Assembly (NCBI RefSeq): GCF_050948175.1
Contig: NC_135194.1
Span: forward strand, 11,090,033 to 11,154,032
Direction of reading: 5' to 3'
From: Xylocopa sonorina
Lineage: Eukaryota; Arthropoda; Insecta; Hymenoptera; Apidae
Length of the DNA: 64,000 nt
The translations under genes were made by a program, and so were the position numbers. This document shows positions 1 to 14,194 of the stretch, piece after piece. The first letter of the stretch is position 1. Each line of letters starts with the position of its first letter. The notes under the pieces were generated by a model. It was given only the letters and a program-made list of their open reading frames with translations. It made no database searches and was not told where the DNA came from.

Positions 1-3000
1 CCAAAAATACTCCCTGGGACTGAATCGCAGCTCTATTGTGCGACAAGTGCGAGCGGGGTTTAAATATTAAAAACGTATCGACGCTCGAAACGAACGTGCA
101 CGTTAAAACGAATAATATCTGATTAAATTTTATAGGGTGGAAGTGTTAACGAAAGGGGTTGAAATAAACTTCGCTGGATATTCAGACGGAAGAAATCGAG
201 GACAAAAGAGTTCGAATTACACGATCGTTCGTGTAATAGAAGCTTCATTAATTTCCCCTCTGTTCAAATTACAGATACCCCCGTGTACGTAATGACACGT
301 TCGATCATTGAATTACGGATAATTACATTCCAACACACTTCACAGATTTTTGCGCATCCGTGCGATCGCTAAACATACACGCAGGCAAGACTGTGATCGT
401 CCACGCGATCGAAGTGACGTTCAATTAACGATAGACAAGATGATTTCGTTCCAATAACTGAAATCCCATCGTGGTTCCGTCGAATTAACGTTCAACGATC
501 GCGTCAGCCTCGAAGGTAAATAATATCGAACGGAATGGAACACGTTTCCCTCAACTTCCGGCGCGCCTCGTCGTACGCGCGCATAAAGTTTCTTAAATAG
601 CGCGCTAGGTCGACGACGCTGGTCCTCCTCGCGGTTCCGGTTAAGACGGAAGCTCGGCATTTGTCGGAGAGCACCGATCGAGCGGCAACCTCCGCGACAA
701 CTCTTTCGCTGGTGCGCGCCGCGCTTCCTTCCGGCTACGCCCCCGCGCTCCTTCGGATAACTTGACGCTAAATTTAGGGGTCAACACGTGTTCCTCATTA
801 CGGGTGATTATTTGAAAAAGGGAGGGCCACGGGGAAACAGACTTTTCGGGCATTCTTTCCGGATGGAAAGTAAAAATGACGCGTCCTAAAGCGGTGTTCG
901 AGGAACAGTGGCGGCTTTCGAAAGGGCCTCGCGTTTGTAGACCGTCACGGATAAATTAGCAGCGTATCCTTTCGAAGCGAAATGTATCTTCGAATACTTT
1001 TGGATGACAGAATTTTTCATCGCGAATCGAAGAACGGGAAACGACTCGGTTCCGAATGAAAAGGTTTGATCGCGAATTGTTCGACGCGCGAACTTTCGCC
1101 GTCGCGTTGGCTAAATAAAATAAAAGGACGCGGATAAGTAAAAAAGCGAAAATTTCGAACGTTCCACGGTCGTTTTCCGCGATTTCACACCGCGAACGCT
1201 CGCGGAATACGCGCGGTGAACGCATCCAGACAATAATTGTAAACATGTTTCACTCATTACGGCCGCCTGGATTTCACGATCGATATAGACGCGCGCTGAA
1301 CGGAAGCCATTGTAATCGGTATGAAAGCTGCCATAGATTTTCACAAGAGAGAGAGTCGCGCCACGACGTTTCGTCTTCACTGACACGGATAGAGAATCCG
1401 GGTGCAGCCGGGAATCCTTCTTTTTTTTTTTCTCTTTTTCTTTTTTCCTCTCCGCTCCGTCCCTCTCGTTCTCTTTCGCGGCGATTACCCATGCTGATCG
1501 AACCATTTTTACATACTTTCATAAGGCACCTCCGGCCTTCCGTTTCACGATCCTCCTCGGCAGAAAAGTGTGTCTAACGTACGTACACGCGGCGTGTTTG
1601 CCTACTTTGTTACCTCTCGCGGCAAATAACTGCGAATCCCAGCAAATTCCTACCGATTTAACCGATCTGACAGCGAGCTGAACGCTGTGTTCAACGACAG
1701 TCTCATACCATTCGCTTGGCTCGCGATTTTACAAAGTCAAAGAACCTTAGAACCGATTTCAATCTTTCTTTAATAATCGAATCTACGATTATCTAAAAAG
1801 AGAGAGGATATCGATCGATTAAAAACAAGGCGCGCGAGGTTTCAATTTAGATAAGCGACGAAGAGGAGGAGGGCGCTGTCGCGGAACGCGCGGCGCGACA
1901 GAGGCGCGTTAAATTTGCCGCTAAAGCGAGCGTTCCGGTTCCACTCGAATCGGTGGATCACCGAAAATAAAGTCCCTGGTGTGGCACGCAGGCGCCTCCG
2001 CGGCGTACACACCGCGGCGCGTATTGTGCGACATAAGGGAGGTAAAAATATACACGGGCGTGCAATATGGGGGAGAGAACGGGTGGCTCGATTTTTGTCC
2101 CACGATTGCTCGTCGCTCGCTTCCTCGAATCGAATTCGTTCGAGGGGTTCGTCCCCCATCGTCGTGTACGCACCGCGAACCCGCGCGTATGCGTGGCACA
2201 CGCGCGGGGAACGTTCTCGTGATCGAAATTCTGATCGACGATGACTAAGGCTCCGAAGACACTTCGTCCTGTGTGACGCGTTCCGCGGTGGTCCTCGAAA
2301 TTCGACTCGATTTCGATCCGTTCTCGTCTTTACTTCGAGCAAATCGCTGTCCGTGTATCCGTAACTTTTTATAAACTCTCGTGATGCTCTACAAATTGAG
2401 ACGCTCGTATCATCGCCGATGGTACACGCATCGAGGCATGTCTGAAAGTTCGACTAATCAGGACGACAAGATGGCATTCCTAATAACAGTGAGCCGCTGC
2501 GTGGTTTTTTTTCATTACATCCCCGTCGATCGGTAAACGGTCGATCGGACGATGAATAATTCATGGGGACGTATTAATTCGGGCGCGTGACGCCGATCGA
2601 TAGCCGTTCAACGGCGAATTAACACGCCTATCGATCTCGATCCGCAGCCGATACTCGATCCGTTTAATGGCCTGGCGGCCTCGATAAGCGCATCTTTCGC
2701 GGGTACCTCGATTAGAACCGATAACAGGCCCCGCGACTTGGAGCTAGCTCGAACTGGTTCATCGAAACGATAGCCTTTTTTCGACTGGTAGCTCGGTCGT
2801 TCGACGCGTGTGACGGATCGATGGCGAAACGGGGATGCTATCTTGTTGTTTATTTTTCCAGGAGAGCCTGGGATAAGCGCAGGTTCGGGTTTCCTGGGAA
2901 TTTTTCGAAGATCGTTTTCGACGTGACGCTAATAGGGTAATCAGCAGCTTCGGTAACGCCACTCGTGTACGATGGCTACTTTGGGCGAAAGGTGAACCGG

Positions 3001-4430
3001 TGGATGGTACGCTCGCGACACGTTCGCATCGATACGTGGGGTTTAATTGCACTGCCTTTCGAGCATGTAAATTAAGTAGAAGGTACGCGAAGAATTTCGA
3101 TACGAGTCGAGTGCGAGAAGAGAGCCTTCGAATTCGGATGTACTCGCATCGTCGAGACGATAACGATTTCAGGCGGGATTCGCGGATCGTGTTCCTCCTC
3201 GTCCCGCGGCGGCTTTGCGTCCGATTTGAATAGAGCGGCGTGCTCGCGTTCGAACGAAACGAACGTGTAACGGGCAGCGGCGAAAACGTAACCGCGGCTC
3301 GAGTATCTGGGAAAACGGCGGGTCCCGTTACCTTCGATGAATACGTTCCTTCCTCGATCGTGGACAATGCTGTTTAGCTTGTCCTGGGATAGATCGGCTC
3401 CACGTGGATTGTGTGCTTTGGGAAATTAATATGGCTGTGGGAAAAGATCGCGGAAGAGCTCGGCTAGCTTCGAGCAGATCGAGTGCCATTATTGTTTTTC
3501 TTCGTTTCGCCACGGAATTCGAAGGAGGAAATATGTTTTCGGTTGCCTTTAGTCACGATCGACCGTGGAAGACTTACGAACATTTTTAGTACAGTGTTAC
3601 TAATACAGACTAGAACAAAAGCACTATTAGTGAGACGGTGCGAAGGTAATAGAAAGTCCGACAGAAGCGTCTGACCGCCACGGCTTAGAAAAAGGACTTG
3701 ATTTTCGCTAATCCATCGCAACCTTTGCCATCCGGTTTCACGAACGTCGAAAACTACCTCGAAGGTACGCTTGCTCGCGCGCGATTTTATCCGCGTGCGT
3801 GTTCCACGGATTTTTCTTGCGGGGAACTTGATAATTTAACATTTATCTTCGCTATATCCACGGTCGACTAGAAACGTCAGTTCAGAAGCGGTATTGGTTA
3901 CAGAAAAACTCGTTGGCATTTAGCATAAATTAAGCTTTTTAAATCGATAAAAAGAGAACCGTCGATTATGTATACCGCAAGGTGTATCGAAAACGAGATA
4001 CCAGATGAAAGGAACCGATAGCGATCCGATATATTCGTCGCGATACGCTCCTTTCAGCGGCCCAGCCAGTGTCTCCAAAAAATGGAACCAGTCTACCATT
4101 GCTCGAGACGAAACGAAATAACGACTTTCGATGGATCCAACCTACCGACGCGATACGAAGTACAATCCCATTGATTTCCCCGAGATCGAAAGGCTCGCGA
4201 GGGTCTCAAAGCGAGCAGCTCCCGTCGAGACGATTCGAAGGATCACCCGTGAGATCGCAGGAGCAGGAACAGCGAACGAAGAGGAGTCGCCGCGAAGAAT
4301 CGCGAGCGCAGGGTGAAAAGCGGAGCAAGGAAGAGAGGATTGGAAATCCATAGACACGCGTGTGCTCTCGAATGCACCGGGTTGCAGTTCCGCCACTGAT
4401 TGGCACCGCGGCGGAGAATGGCGTTACTCG
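1..4430. other. Non-coding CpG-rich DNA, no gene supported
   Basis: I see no convincing exon here. Open frames on both strands are rich in Arg and Ser, as expected from random reading of CpG-rich DNA, and none has a signal peptide, recognisable domain or clear splice context. A pyrimidine run (T and C) lies near 1420-1470. AT-rich spacers rich in taatt words occur near 1-420 and 3800-4000. Regulatory elements may be present, but I cannot identify any from sequence alone. Confidence 0.6.
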
Positions 4431-4449
4431 CGCGTCTGTGTCACACACA

Positions 4450-4790
4450 GGGTACGCGCGCGCGCCACTGCACCGAGAGGGACAAGGCGCACCCACACAA
4501 ACGGCGCCGGTTTGGCAACACGGCCGGTGCAAGGCCCGTAACAGCCTGTTGGCCAACATCGGGCGGCGCGCGGGCGCATGCGCGTGCACGCCTTCGCCTT
4601 CGTGACACTTTAAATAAACCATGATGGGGTGTAAAAGGGGTAGGGAGATCTGTGTGTGTGCGCGCGCGCTGCGTTTGTACGCGTGTGAGGAGCGCGCGCG
4701 CGTGCGAGGGGGCCAGGGAGGAGAGGCACAAAAATGATAAACCGCTACAAAAATCCCGATATAGACGCGGGCACGCGCGCGCGCCACCGC
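4450..4790. repeat. Cluster of alternating CG/TG dinucleotide runs (possible Z-DNA)
   Basis: Perfectly alternating purine-pyrimidine runs occur at 4651-4669 (TG then CG), 4692-4706 and about 4771-4783, with another CGCGCG run near 4455-4465. That puts at least four in about 340 bp. Such runs are the classic Z-DNA-prone sequence, but whether they form it here is inference. Open frames crossing the cluster are Arg/Ala/His-rich shadows. Confidence 0.6.
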
Positions 4791-4819
4791 GACCGGCCGA
4801 CCGAGCGTGCCGATTGCAC

Positions 4820-7800
4820 ACGACGCCGCACAGTGGCATAGAATCAACCTTCTGTGTGCTGACCGGAATCGAATGACGATGCACGGACGGCCGATACGCG
4901 CACGGGGTTCACAGGCCTCGCGCCACGGACTTCACGACTGGCTGGTTCAATGCCGAACGCGCGCGCCGGATAAAAGGTCTCGCGTTGGGGCGGATTTCGG
5001 GGATTAATTTCCGCCGTGCACGGAGACGTGTTCGCGGATTTGTCGAGTTACGCCGTGGCTCTTCTTCTGTACGGCTCGAGACGAGGGGAACCACGGGAGA
5101 TGCTTGTACTTACATGTGTACTGGGCGCGGCGTCGGTCCTGCAGTATCGTCCGGACGCTGCCCGCTTCTGCTGGAACAAACGAGAACGTGTTGGTAGAGT
5201 TATGTCGAGTTGTTGTTGGGAATCAAATCTGCGGTTCTTTGGTCGATGATTAAACGGAGGAACAAGTTGGGTTACAGAGTACGGGAGCGAAGGTAGAGAA
5301 GTTGCGATGGTTAGAACGGTTGTTGCTGTCGCCAATTAAAAAGGGATTGAAGTTCGCGGAGGCTTCTTAACGAGAGGAAGAAAGCTGCGTATCTTTCGAT
5401 CGATTTTTCTTCCACAACGTGTATCCATGAAAATTGCATGTTTCCGTTGCAACAGCGTTTAAATGTCTGATATCAAAACCAGCTATTCGATGATTAAATA
5501 GACGATCGCGCGATCGATGGGCGGATATCTGATTAAATTATTTTTATCTTTGAATTATAATTAGTCGAAGGGAACTATCAGTCTCTCGAGAGATCAATAA
5601 TGGAGCCGAAAGATTGAATCTCCGTCCTTCGAAGTAACTTCCTCCGCTCTTGATTATCCTCGCGGCGTTCGAATGCCGATGCACCGGATACGAAGTACGA
5701 CCGAAAATTCCGTACGCGAGCTTGTCCGGCTAAATCGAGTCAGGAGTTCAATTTATCGAGGAAACGAGAAAAAGCAAAAAAAAGAAAAAAAGACGGCAAA
5801 ATCTTTGGCGATAATTCGCGACGGATTACGTGCTCACCGTCTCCTTTATTGATTTACATGCTCTGTCCTACATATCGGCCGCCTTATCTCCTTATCTCTC
5901 GCATGAAACAGAAAGCGAGTTTGCTGATCGATACGCGACCGGATTCTCGGATATCCATCCATTCTTCCCAGGAACCGCTTATCGGTCGCCGCTTTCCAGC
6001 GCCACGAGAGGAACAAGGAACACACGCGGAGCGTTTCCACGGTCCTCTATGCGTAAAGAATGCCCATTCGTTCGCATTGAACACCATCAGTTCAACGGAC
6101 CGTGCAACCTCGCTCGAACTTTCCGATCGCGTTTCAATTTCGTCGCTTGTGCCTGCCCCCCTCTCAGTCGGTTTCTCTAATTTCTGTAACGCGTGGACGA
6201 TCGATTTCGCAAATGACAACGCGTTCAACGTCCAAACTGACGCAACGAATGTTCGCAACAGAGTGCAAAGTTCCCGATCCGTCGATTCTCCCGGAGGTGC
6301 AGCCGGTCTCTCGATCTCGCGGCTCTACCCGTTAGCCGTGAACACCGTCCGAATCGTTCGCCAGCAGTGGTAACCGTGCCAGCTTTCAGTCGGCTCGCTT
6401 TACTCCGACGCTTCGTTTCAGCTGGCCTACATACACGCTCCGCGGCGTTGCTCCTCGGCTCCTCGTTTCTCTATCCTCTTACCAAACGGAACAAAACGGC
6501 GAAAAGAGCGCGCGGGCAGAGGCCTGACAAAAGCGAGACGCCCGCCGCTTTCTTTCGAACCCGCGACGCCTGCCCGGTGTCCGCTCGCCACGCCGCGGAA
6601 CAGTCGCGCGCGTTACGCGTGTAACTGTTCCTGCGAATGTGGAACAATTAAACGCGTAAAACCGGGGCCCGATCGCCTTCGAACTAATTGCTACTCTGTC
6701 TGCCGTGGCGCGCCCGGAAGTGCTCACCGTCGACGCTGCTGCTGATCGCGCCAGCGCACGCGCGCCTCGCCTAACCTCGAGCGTTAACTCGAGACTTAAC
6801 TCGCGACTATCGTACGATTTGTACTCTTCTCTTTTCGAATGAACGCGAACTATTGGTATCTTTTGTCAAGCATTATGATGCATCTTTACGGAGAGAGAGA
6901 GGGAGAAAGAAAGAGTTAAATGCTGTTTCTGTTTCCGGAAATCGATGTAGAATTTGGTGTTTGGACTGTTTCTGGGCTCCTGAAATTGTTTAGTTTTGCA
7001 AGAGACATTTGGAGCCACGCAAGAGATCGTAAGGCGATGGAAAATTTGCTCGATCGGTACCGATCCCTAACCGGGGCGAAAATAATTCATCGTAGTCGCG
7101 CGCGCGTGCACGCTCGGCCGTATCTCCCCGTAAGCTAAATAGAAACGTCGCTATTAATCTCGACGCGTAATTGCGACACTGAAAGGGTTAGACTTGTTAG
7201 CGCGCCGGACGATATATCGTCCGCGTGCTTAGACGCTAAATTAAACGTTTCGCGGCGAAAATAGCCGACGCTTCGGTTCATCTGCCTTTAATATATTACC
7301 GTGACGCGATTCAGACGGGCTCGCGACGCGCAGAAAGGGAGGGTTCCAGCCGGGCTGGCTACCGCTAATCGAACGATAATCCGATCGTCGATTCGATCCA
7401 CGGCTTACGCAACCCTTTGCCAATGAAAGCAAACGTTTCTCTCTTTTCCCTTTTTCTCTATTTTTTTTTTTTTTTTTTTTCACCCGGAATTTTTGCGATA
7501 CGAGGGAAGTTAATATCGCTCGGCGAGGGTACGCGCGAGTTAATTTGACGTTTCAAAGCGTTCCTTTGGCGTTCGTTTTTTCGGGGCGCACGATTTTTCG
7601 AACGCGCCAGAGCGCGGAGTCGAGCGCGAAGGTGCGAATTATTGCGGGTACGCGGCACAACAGATGCCGGTTGATTAATTGCACGCGCTTTTAGTAATGA
7701 ACGTGCTCCGCGAGCGTTGTCGGATGAATACGAAAGTTGTAGATCAGTAGAGTTCGCCTGTTTATTCGTGGCGATCGCTGAAGGGCTCGTACCAGGCCGC

Positions 7801-10800
7801 GCGTTTACCGATCATGAGGCTCGACGACCACTCCTTCGTGAACAGAGCGTAGATTGTTTCGTGGAAATCCACCGATTGCCAGCCGAGCTCTGTGCCACGG
7901 GTAGCTGAAATGTTCTACTTTTAATGCGGAGAGCAACAGTTCGTGTGGCATGAAATTTTTTGCCGTTCGATTCCTATCGTGGCGATCGATCGCCCGGTTG
8001 CATAGCGATCTTATCCGGTTTTTCTTCTCATTGAAAAATGCCTGAGCGGGAGAGGAGTGTTTCGTATAAGAATATCGCTCGTTATTTGAGCGCGAACGAT
8101 TTCGATTCCACCATCGGCTCCTGTCCGCTTGCTCGAGTTTCAATTATAGTTGAAACTTCAAAGTGCCACTCGTATTTTGCCAAAGTACGCGCACAAAGGG
8201 CCAGAATTTATCTCGTCTAGGTACCACCGCCGCGCCCTTTCGCCGCGGTATTAAACGAGAAATTTAATTAACACAGAAAGAAGTTAATTAGTTTCACTTT
8301 TAAACGGGTCGTTTATACCATCTGAAACTACAACCCGCGCCTCGTTCTATGTACCCAGCCCGCCGACCGAATGTCGACTTCATTCCGTCAACCTTTGTTC
8401 CACAATTAGCATCCTGTTTGTTGACCGAGGCAGATCGAACGTTTTCCAGAAAGAGCCGGTCTCTGACGTGTACCGATCCGTCAGGGAGAGGACGAATTGT
8501 TGAATCGCCGCCAAGAAGGAAGCGTTTTGCAAAATCTCTCTGCGGATCAGTTCGTGCACGCGCAGCGCCATTTAGAATAGCGTCGAAAGTCTCGTTCAAA
8601 CTTGGATCATTTTCAATCCAGAGAGACGCAAGCACGAGGATCGAGAGATCGACAGAGAAATTAGTAACTTGGTTCTTTTCTTTTTTTTTTTACGAGGAAG
8701 ATCGGTTCGCGAGCGTGCACAGCGTCTCGCGCGGTGAATCCATTGGCTAGACTCGCGAGACGAACAGGATATAAAGCACGAAACTGTGTTGTCGCGACGG
8801 ATAATTAGGAGCGGCACGAGTTGAAGTGAATGCTCGAGAGCAGGAAGACGAAAGTAAGCTGTTTTTAAACGGGGAATGTAACGGAGTAAGTCGTCGAAAC
8901 TATCGCGGACAGAGAATGCCCCCGCGCAACGATCGACCGTGATGATAGATCGTTTCTAGAAAGTACCCCAGCATACACGCATCACGCAATCGTATCAAAT
9001 CTATGAAAGTCCACCTACATGTAGGCTGTACACGTACGATTTCAACGTTTCACCTCAAGCAGTGAAACCCGAGACGCTGTCCTTTCGAGACTGCGTTTAT
9101 TCGCCGCGATTAAACGCGATCTAGATACACACCTTGCGGCTGAGACAATGCTGCGTTCTCTCTCCTGGCGATGCGTCGGGACGTTAATTGGAACAGCTCG
9201 ATCGCGGTACGCGTCGGTCCTCTCATTATTTTTACCGCGATGGAACGAAAATGAACAACGACGCGGCGATATTGGCGCATCGCGTTCCACTTTTCGATGC
9301 TCGTTCCACACTACTTTCATATCGCAATTAAAATTATCGCCAAAGGAATATAAAATCCCCAACGATTCGAAGATACAAATTCGTTCCTGGACGATCGTTC
9401 GTTCCATTCTCCTTTTCCACCGCGTCTAATTACAGGACTGCGGATGGTTATGCATTCGTTACACGCGCGACAAGGTATACAGCGTGCATTCATACATGCG
9501 GACGAAATACCTAGAGTAAGATAATATTTAGACGACGGAACGAGCGTGCTTGTTCATTTATCGAGTGACTCGTGTCAAAAGTGCGTATCGTTCATCGTCC
9601 TTTCGGCTCTTCAGCCACGGGAGCTAATTAAGTTGTAGATTAAGCTCAATAGCACGGCTGTGTATCTCGTAACACGCGTTTCGAGGCACGCACACGCACA
9701 CACACACGGATATCGTGATCTGGTAGCGGATTTGTTGTTACAGAAGTTTCGTAGTATTTTCCCGCGTAACGCTCGAGATACATATTCGCGATAGAAAAGC
9801 AGGCGCGTTTCTCGGTGAGAGGGAATGTCAATACAGAAACGCTGGTGGCTGCGATTTACGTCACCGTAGGAACGGTAGGCTATACGATTTCGGTGATCCG
9901 TCATCTGAGAAACAGGTGCATTCCTGATAAACTTGTATCCACGGAATTCGTGTCGTGCAATTGGAACGGAAACGAGTGGGCGTGCATTAATCGATGGCCA
10001 CCAGTTTCCCCGTATCGTCCCCGTATGCGACCCCACGTAAAACCAATAGCAGGAAGAATCTGTGTAACGCGAAGAGTAACCTTGCCACTGTTCCACGAGC
10101 GAACGTGTCCGTGGAAAACGCCAAGGATAGACTCTTACGAGACAGAGACTCGTAGTAAAAGCGTTCGATGCATTCAGGGATCGTTCGTGATATCTGTGGA
10201 CGTCCTCAAAAGTTTCAATAGCGAGTGAAAGCCCAGATCTCGCGTTGAGTCACTTGCGAAGAAGTGATTTAAAAAAATTAAACGAACTCGGATAATCCCA
10301 AGAGCCAAGGAGGAAAGATTTTCGCGGGACCATAAAAAACGTTTCGACCATCCGCCAGCAACGAGATCCGGCGCGTGTGCGCTGCACGTTGCAAGGGGTG
10401 TTGATACAACGCAGCGGCCAATGCGCGACGATTTACGTCACAGTGCAAGCTATTGGATGATTTAAAGCGGGCCGTGTGTCGCTCTAAACAACACCAGCTG
10501 CGTTTTCGTGGCGAGTCGCGCGGGTCAAATGCCATCCAGACTCTGATCATAAGAACGTGGCCAAAAATCTCGTGTCTCGTCTCGTCGTAATTGGCCATTC
10601 TTCTCTTCATCGTCTCGCATCAAAACGATGTCTCCGTAGAATCGTCTGAAATTTGAAACCCAAGGAAATCTCTACATAACCCTCTCTTCGTGACGAACAA
10701 AGAATACTCGATCGTATATACACACAGAGAGGATCTTCAATCCACATTTTACCATTTGGTAGCACCGCGCGGCTACCATACGGACCAGGTTATCCTCTGA
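4820..10800. other. Non-coding DNA, no gene supported
   Basis: No reading frame here looks like a conserved protein. Visible simple sequence includes a GA run at about 6890-6914, a 20-base T tract at 7461-7480, a T run near 8680-8692 and a short CA-rich run near 9688-9708. A 110-codon minus-strand frame at 10278-10610 has a fairly balanced composition but no signal peptide, domain or splice context, so I left it unannotated. Confidence 0.55.
7461..7480. repeat. Poly-T tract (20 T)
   Basis: An uninterrupted run of 20 T follows a pyrimidine-rich stretch. It could be the poly-A tail of a minus-strand retroposed sequence. I see no target-site duplication or recognisable element beside it, so it is better treated as a plain homopolymer. 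Confidence 0.85.
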
Positions 10801-11020
10801 TACATTAATGACGCGTCAAGTCAGCGCATGACAACGCGGCTACCCTCTGGCGCAGCGCAGCTGAGGTCCATCCGCGATCTACTCCTCAGTTTCCCTCTTT
10901 ATCCCACGCGACCCTCGCCAATCCCACCCCGTGGGTTTCACCCTGTCGCACCCTCTCGCTTTCGCCTCCTGCTGGCTCCTCTCCTCTGTCTCACCGTCTA
11001 TCTCGCCCCTCTGTGCGAAT

Positions 11021-11068
11021 TCTCTTCTCTCTCTCTCTCTCTCTCTCTTTCTATCTATCTCTCTCTCT
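11021..11068. repeat. (CT)n microsatellite with CTAT interruptions
   Basis: Near-continuous CT dinucleotides are broken by one short CTATCTAT block. The run sits in a pyrimidine-rich interval of about 10.88-11.08 kb. Frames reading through it (Ser-Leu repeats on plus, Arg-Glu repeats on minus) are low-complexity shadows. Confidence 0.9.
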
Positions 11069-11069
11069 G

Positions 11070-14000
11070 CCACCGGCTCGAGCTCTGTGAGGAGATCAAT
11101 AGGGATCCTACACCCCGTTCCTCCGCCGACGTGCCGGAGGAGGACAAAGGTACTCAAGCTTCTCCGGTGTTCCAACGCTTCCTCTCCACGCACGTGCCAC
11201 CGGTGCGCGCCTCTGCGCGACGCTGGGGTGGTTTTACATGGACGGAGAAAAGACGCGGAGGACCGCGGTGGACGCGAGGGGCGCGCGCCCGCGTCGAGGT
11301 CGGCGGGAAGCCCTCGAAACGCGGTCCACCGACATTAGCGAGAGTGACTTTCCAGTTTTACTGCTTTCCAAGTATCTCAATCTTTGGTATCCCAGTTGCT
11401 CTTCTCGATTCACCGCACTGGATATTTGCTTATCCACCACAGGCGGAGCGTAATGGTACGAGAAAGCATGGTCCCTTCGATACTCGACGCGTTACTTTAA
11501 TTATACGCGTTTGTAATTGGTTGCTGTGGGTGTTCGTAAGGCAGTAGGCGATTTGCGTTGACCTACGGTGACGTCAATTTTCGTATATCGGGAAACACGG
11601 CCTTTTTTCTGTTTCAGCTGCGAGTACTACAGTTCGCGCAAAGCTCCGGGCAATGTGAAATTGAAGGCGGTCGTTATGGAAATGTAAACGTTTTAATTAA
11701 AATATCGATCGAACTTTAAATACTGCGAATCGCCGGGAGGTTGCGCGGTTTAAAATTCTAGCTGTACAGGCAACGATTTGTTCGACGCCCGTTCGGGTCC
11801 GACCTCGATAGAGTGTAACGCCGTAACAATGTTCACTTCCTCGGTTCGCTTCGAACAGTGGAGAAAACAGAGATCGACTACTTTCTAAATATCGCAACAA
11901 TCTGTATGGTAATAGTCTAATACCGTAACGTAAAATTCCTTAAACGTGCGTACGTACAATTACTAGTTTCCTGTCTGAAAGCTGTTACATACGAACCCAC
12001 TGTAACTGTCTATCTGACAATTTCAAACATCGATTCGTCCACTCTGCTCCTACAAATCTCGCTCTGAACTTCACCAACTCTAAATAAATCATCAAAAGTC
12101 GTTACCCTTTGAAATTAATATTATTCTAAAAATACGCGCATTTCTGTAGCCTGTTATCCTTTCTCGATCCTTGTACGACTGTAACACAATGAGACACCGC
12201 AACCTCTGTCCTGACATCCACGACTAGGAAACGATCGTGGCGATTTATCGCGATGTTCCCGTGCGTATCGATCCGGTATCGATTAATCCCCTTAATTAAT
12301 TTCGCCTGGCGGCGGTGCCGGTCGGCGATTCGACTTTCGATTCGTTCGCGTGGCCACGGTGGCCCCGTGGTTTTGTGGAGCAGTCTGTGCAGCAACCGGT
12401 GCAAACCGCGAGCGCACTTTCTTCTCCCGTTCCCGCAGCCAGGCACGTGTGTACACGTGGGTACACGGCGGTTTTAACAGCCACGCGTTACACGCTCTCA
12501 CAAAATTTCACCGTTCCTCCGCTACCGTGGCACACGTCCGCCACACTTACCGGAGTTGGCCGCGCGTGTGCGCCGCTGCGCGCGTGGCCACTCTACTTGC
12601 CTGACGGCGTCACGACGACCGAAAGATATCGATTAATACCGAATATGAAAAATTCCACGTTGCTCGATTGTCGGTCCGGAGAAAGTCTGCGTGCACTGGT
12701 CTCTCCTCTCTCTCTTTCTCTCCCTCTTTGTCGCTGTCGCTCGAACGAGTTGAAAAAGAAAGAAAACGCAGAAAAAGAGCAAGAGGAGACAGCTGACGAA
12801 CGTGTGCCTGTTTTGGGAGAAAACTCGTCAGCGCGCAAACATTTTAATGCGACGAAACGAGGAAGCGAAGAGGTCGTAGCGATTTCGAATCGAACCGTCA
12901 TCGATTTCAGTCTTGTTCGCGGGATTCGAAGAATTTCGATGGCGGCGTTGGGTAATTGGAAAGGTGAACGATGAGGAGCACTGGCCAATGAGCTGCGATC
13001 ATATTGCAGCGGTGCAACAGCATTTGTAAATTGAAATTAATAACCCGGTTTCACGGAACTTTAACAGTTGAAGTCTGTAACTGGCCACGTATCATTTCTC
13101 AACGCGACGGGCGCACAAATTTTAAAGTTCGCGGCCGCGCTGGATGCAGTTAGAACCCGCTTAGCGGATTATCGGGTGAAACGCGAGTTCACGGCGATCT
13201 AACTCGACGATAAACGTCCCAATTATTCGCGAAGACACGGGCACGCAACTAATGACGAACTCGCGCGATTCTATCCTCGACGAGATTCAGAGCGGAGCTG
13301 ACTTTTCGAGAGGAAACCGTAGATACCAGTCGAACCGCGCTCCACGTTGTACCAGGCTGTTAACAAATTTGTAAACGAACTACGTGAAGCGTTCGACAGA
13401 TAAAACGAACCCAAAAAAATTCGGATCCATCTGTTCTTTGTTTCCCAACAAAGAGAACCCCATCGAGTTGCCAGACTGTTGGAACACGAAAAATCGTTCG
13501 ATATCTTGCCTACAATCGTCCAGTAAATTTCGAAACAGGAACGAAAAATTGCTCCATTTATTATATTACAATCTTCCAAACATCCTACGAATTCACCCCA
13601 TCATCCGCTGCTAAACATAATTAATCAGCCTTAGGTGCTGCATCAAACAAATTCTCGCAAACGAAACTTCTCTCCAGATCCATGGAACGTCGAAAAAGTT
13701 TCTCTCTCTCTCTCTCTCGACGCGTTCGATCGACACTCGGGATCGCGGAGGCAGCAGCTCAGCTGCGAGGCGTCCCGGTGAAAACGAGGAGCAGACCTCG
13801 TCGAGGTCTCGTGTCCGGTGACGGTCAGAGACGGCGCACGCGGCGTGGCGCATCCGTGACCGGTGGATTCGGCCGGCAGGTCTCTCCCCCGGCCACCTGT
13901 TCCCGCGTTTCAGATGCTCGGCCCGCAAATAAAGCGAAAGAAGCGCGACAATGTGGCATGTGCGGGATCGACGTTCTATATAGGCAGGTAGGTGGGCACG

Positions 14001-14190
14001 GGTGTCGGCGGCGGCGGCGGTGACGGTGGTGACTCGGTGCCTATAAGCCGGTCATAATAGTCGCCGGCACCTGTCTCGAGGTGCAGGCCATCTGAGATCG
14101 GAACTGATGCAGCCGCCGAAGAAGTCGAGGGACTGACCGGCGGCGGTGATGGCGGTGATGGCGGGGCGAACGGGGACGCGGTAGGAAGAC
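11070..14190. other. Non-coding DNA, no gene supported
   Basis: No credible exon is visible. Short CT runs lie near 12697-12733 and at 13699-13718, and a GGC-rich stretch lies at about 14005-14035. Open frames are Arg/Ser/Pro-rich and carry no motif I recognise. Confidence 0.55.
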
Positions 14191-14194
14191 GAAG

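Noticed and set aside
4206..4847. 213-codon minus-strand frame
   Set aside because: It reads the CG-rich cluster as Ala/Arg/Ser/Cys. Two other frames overlap it with similar biased compositions, so none stands out.
10828..11547. 239-codon plus-strand frame
   Set aside because: It runs through a CT microsatellite and pyrimidine-rich DNA, giving Ser-Leu repeats, with no recognisable domain on either side.
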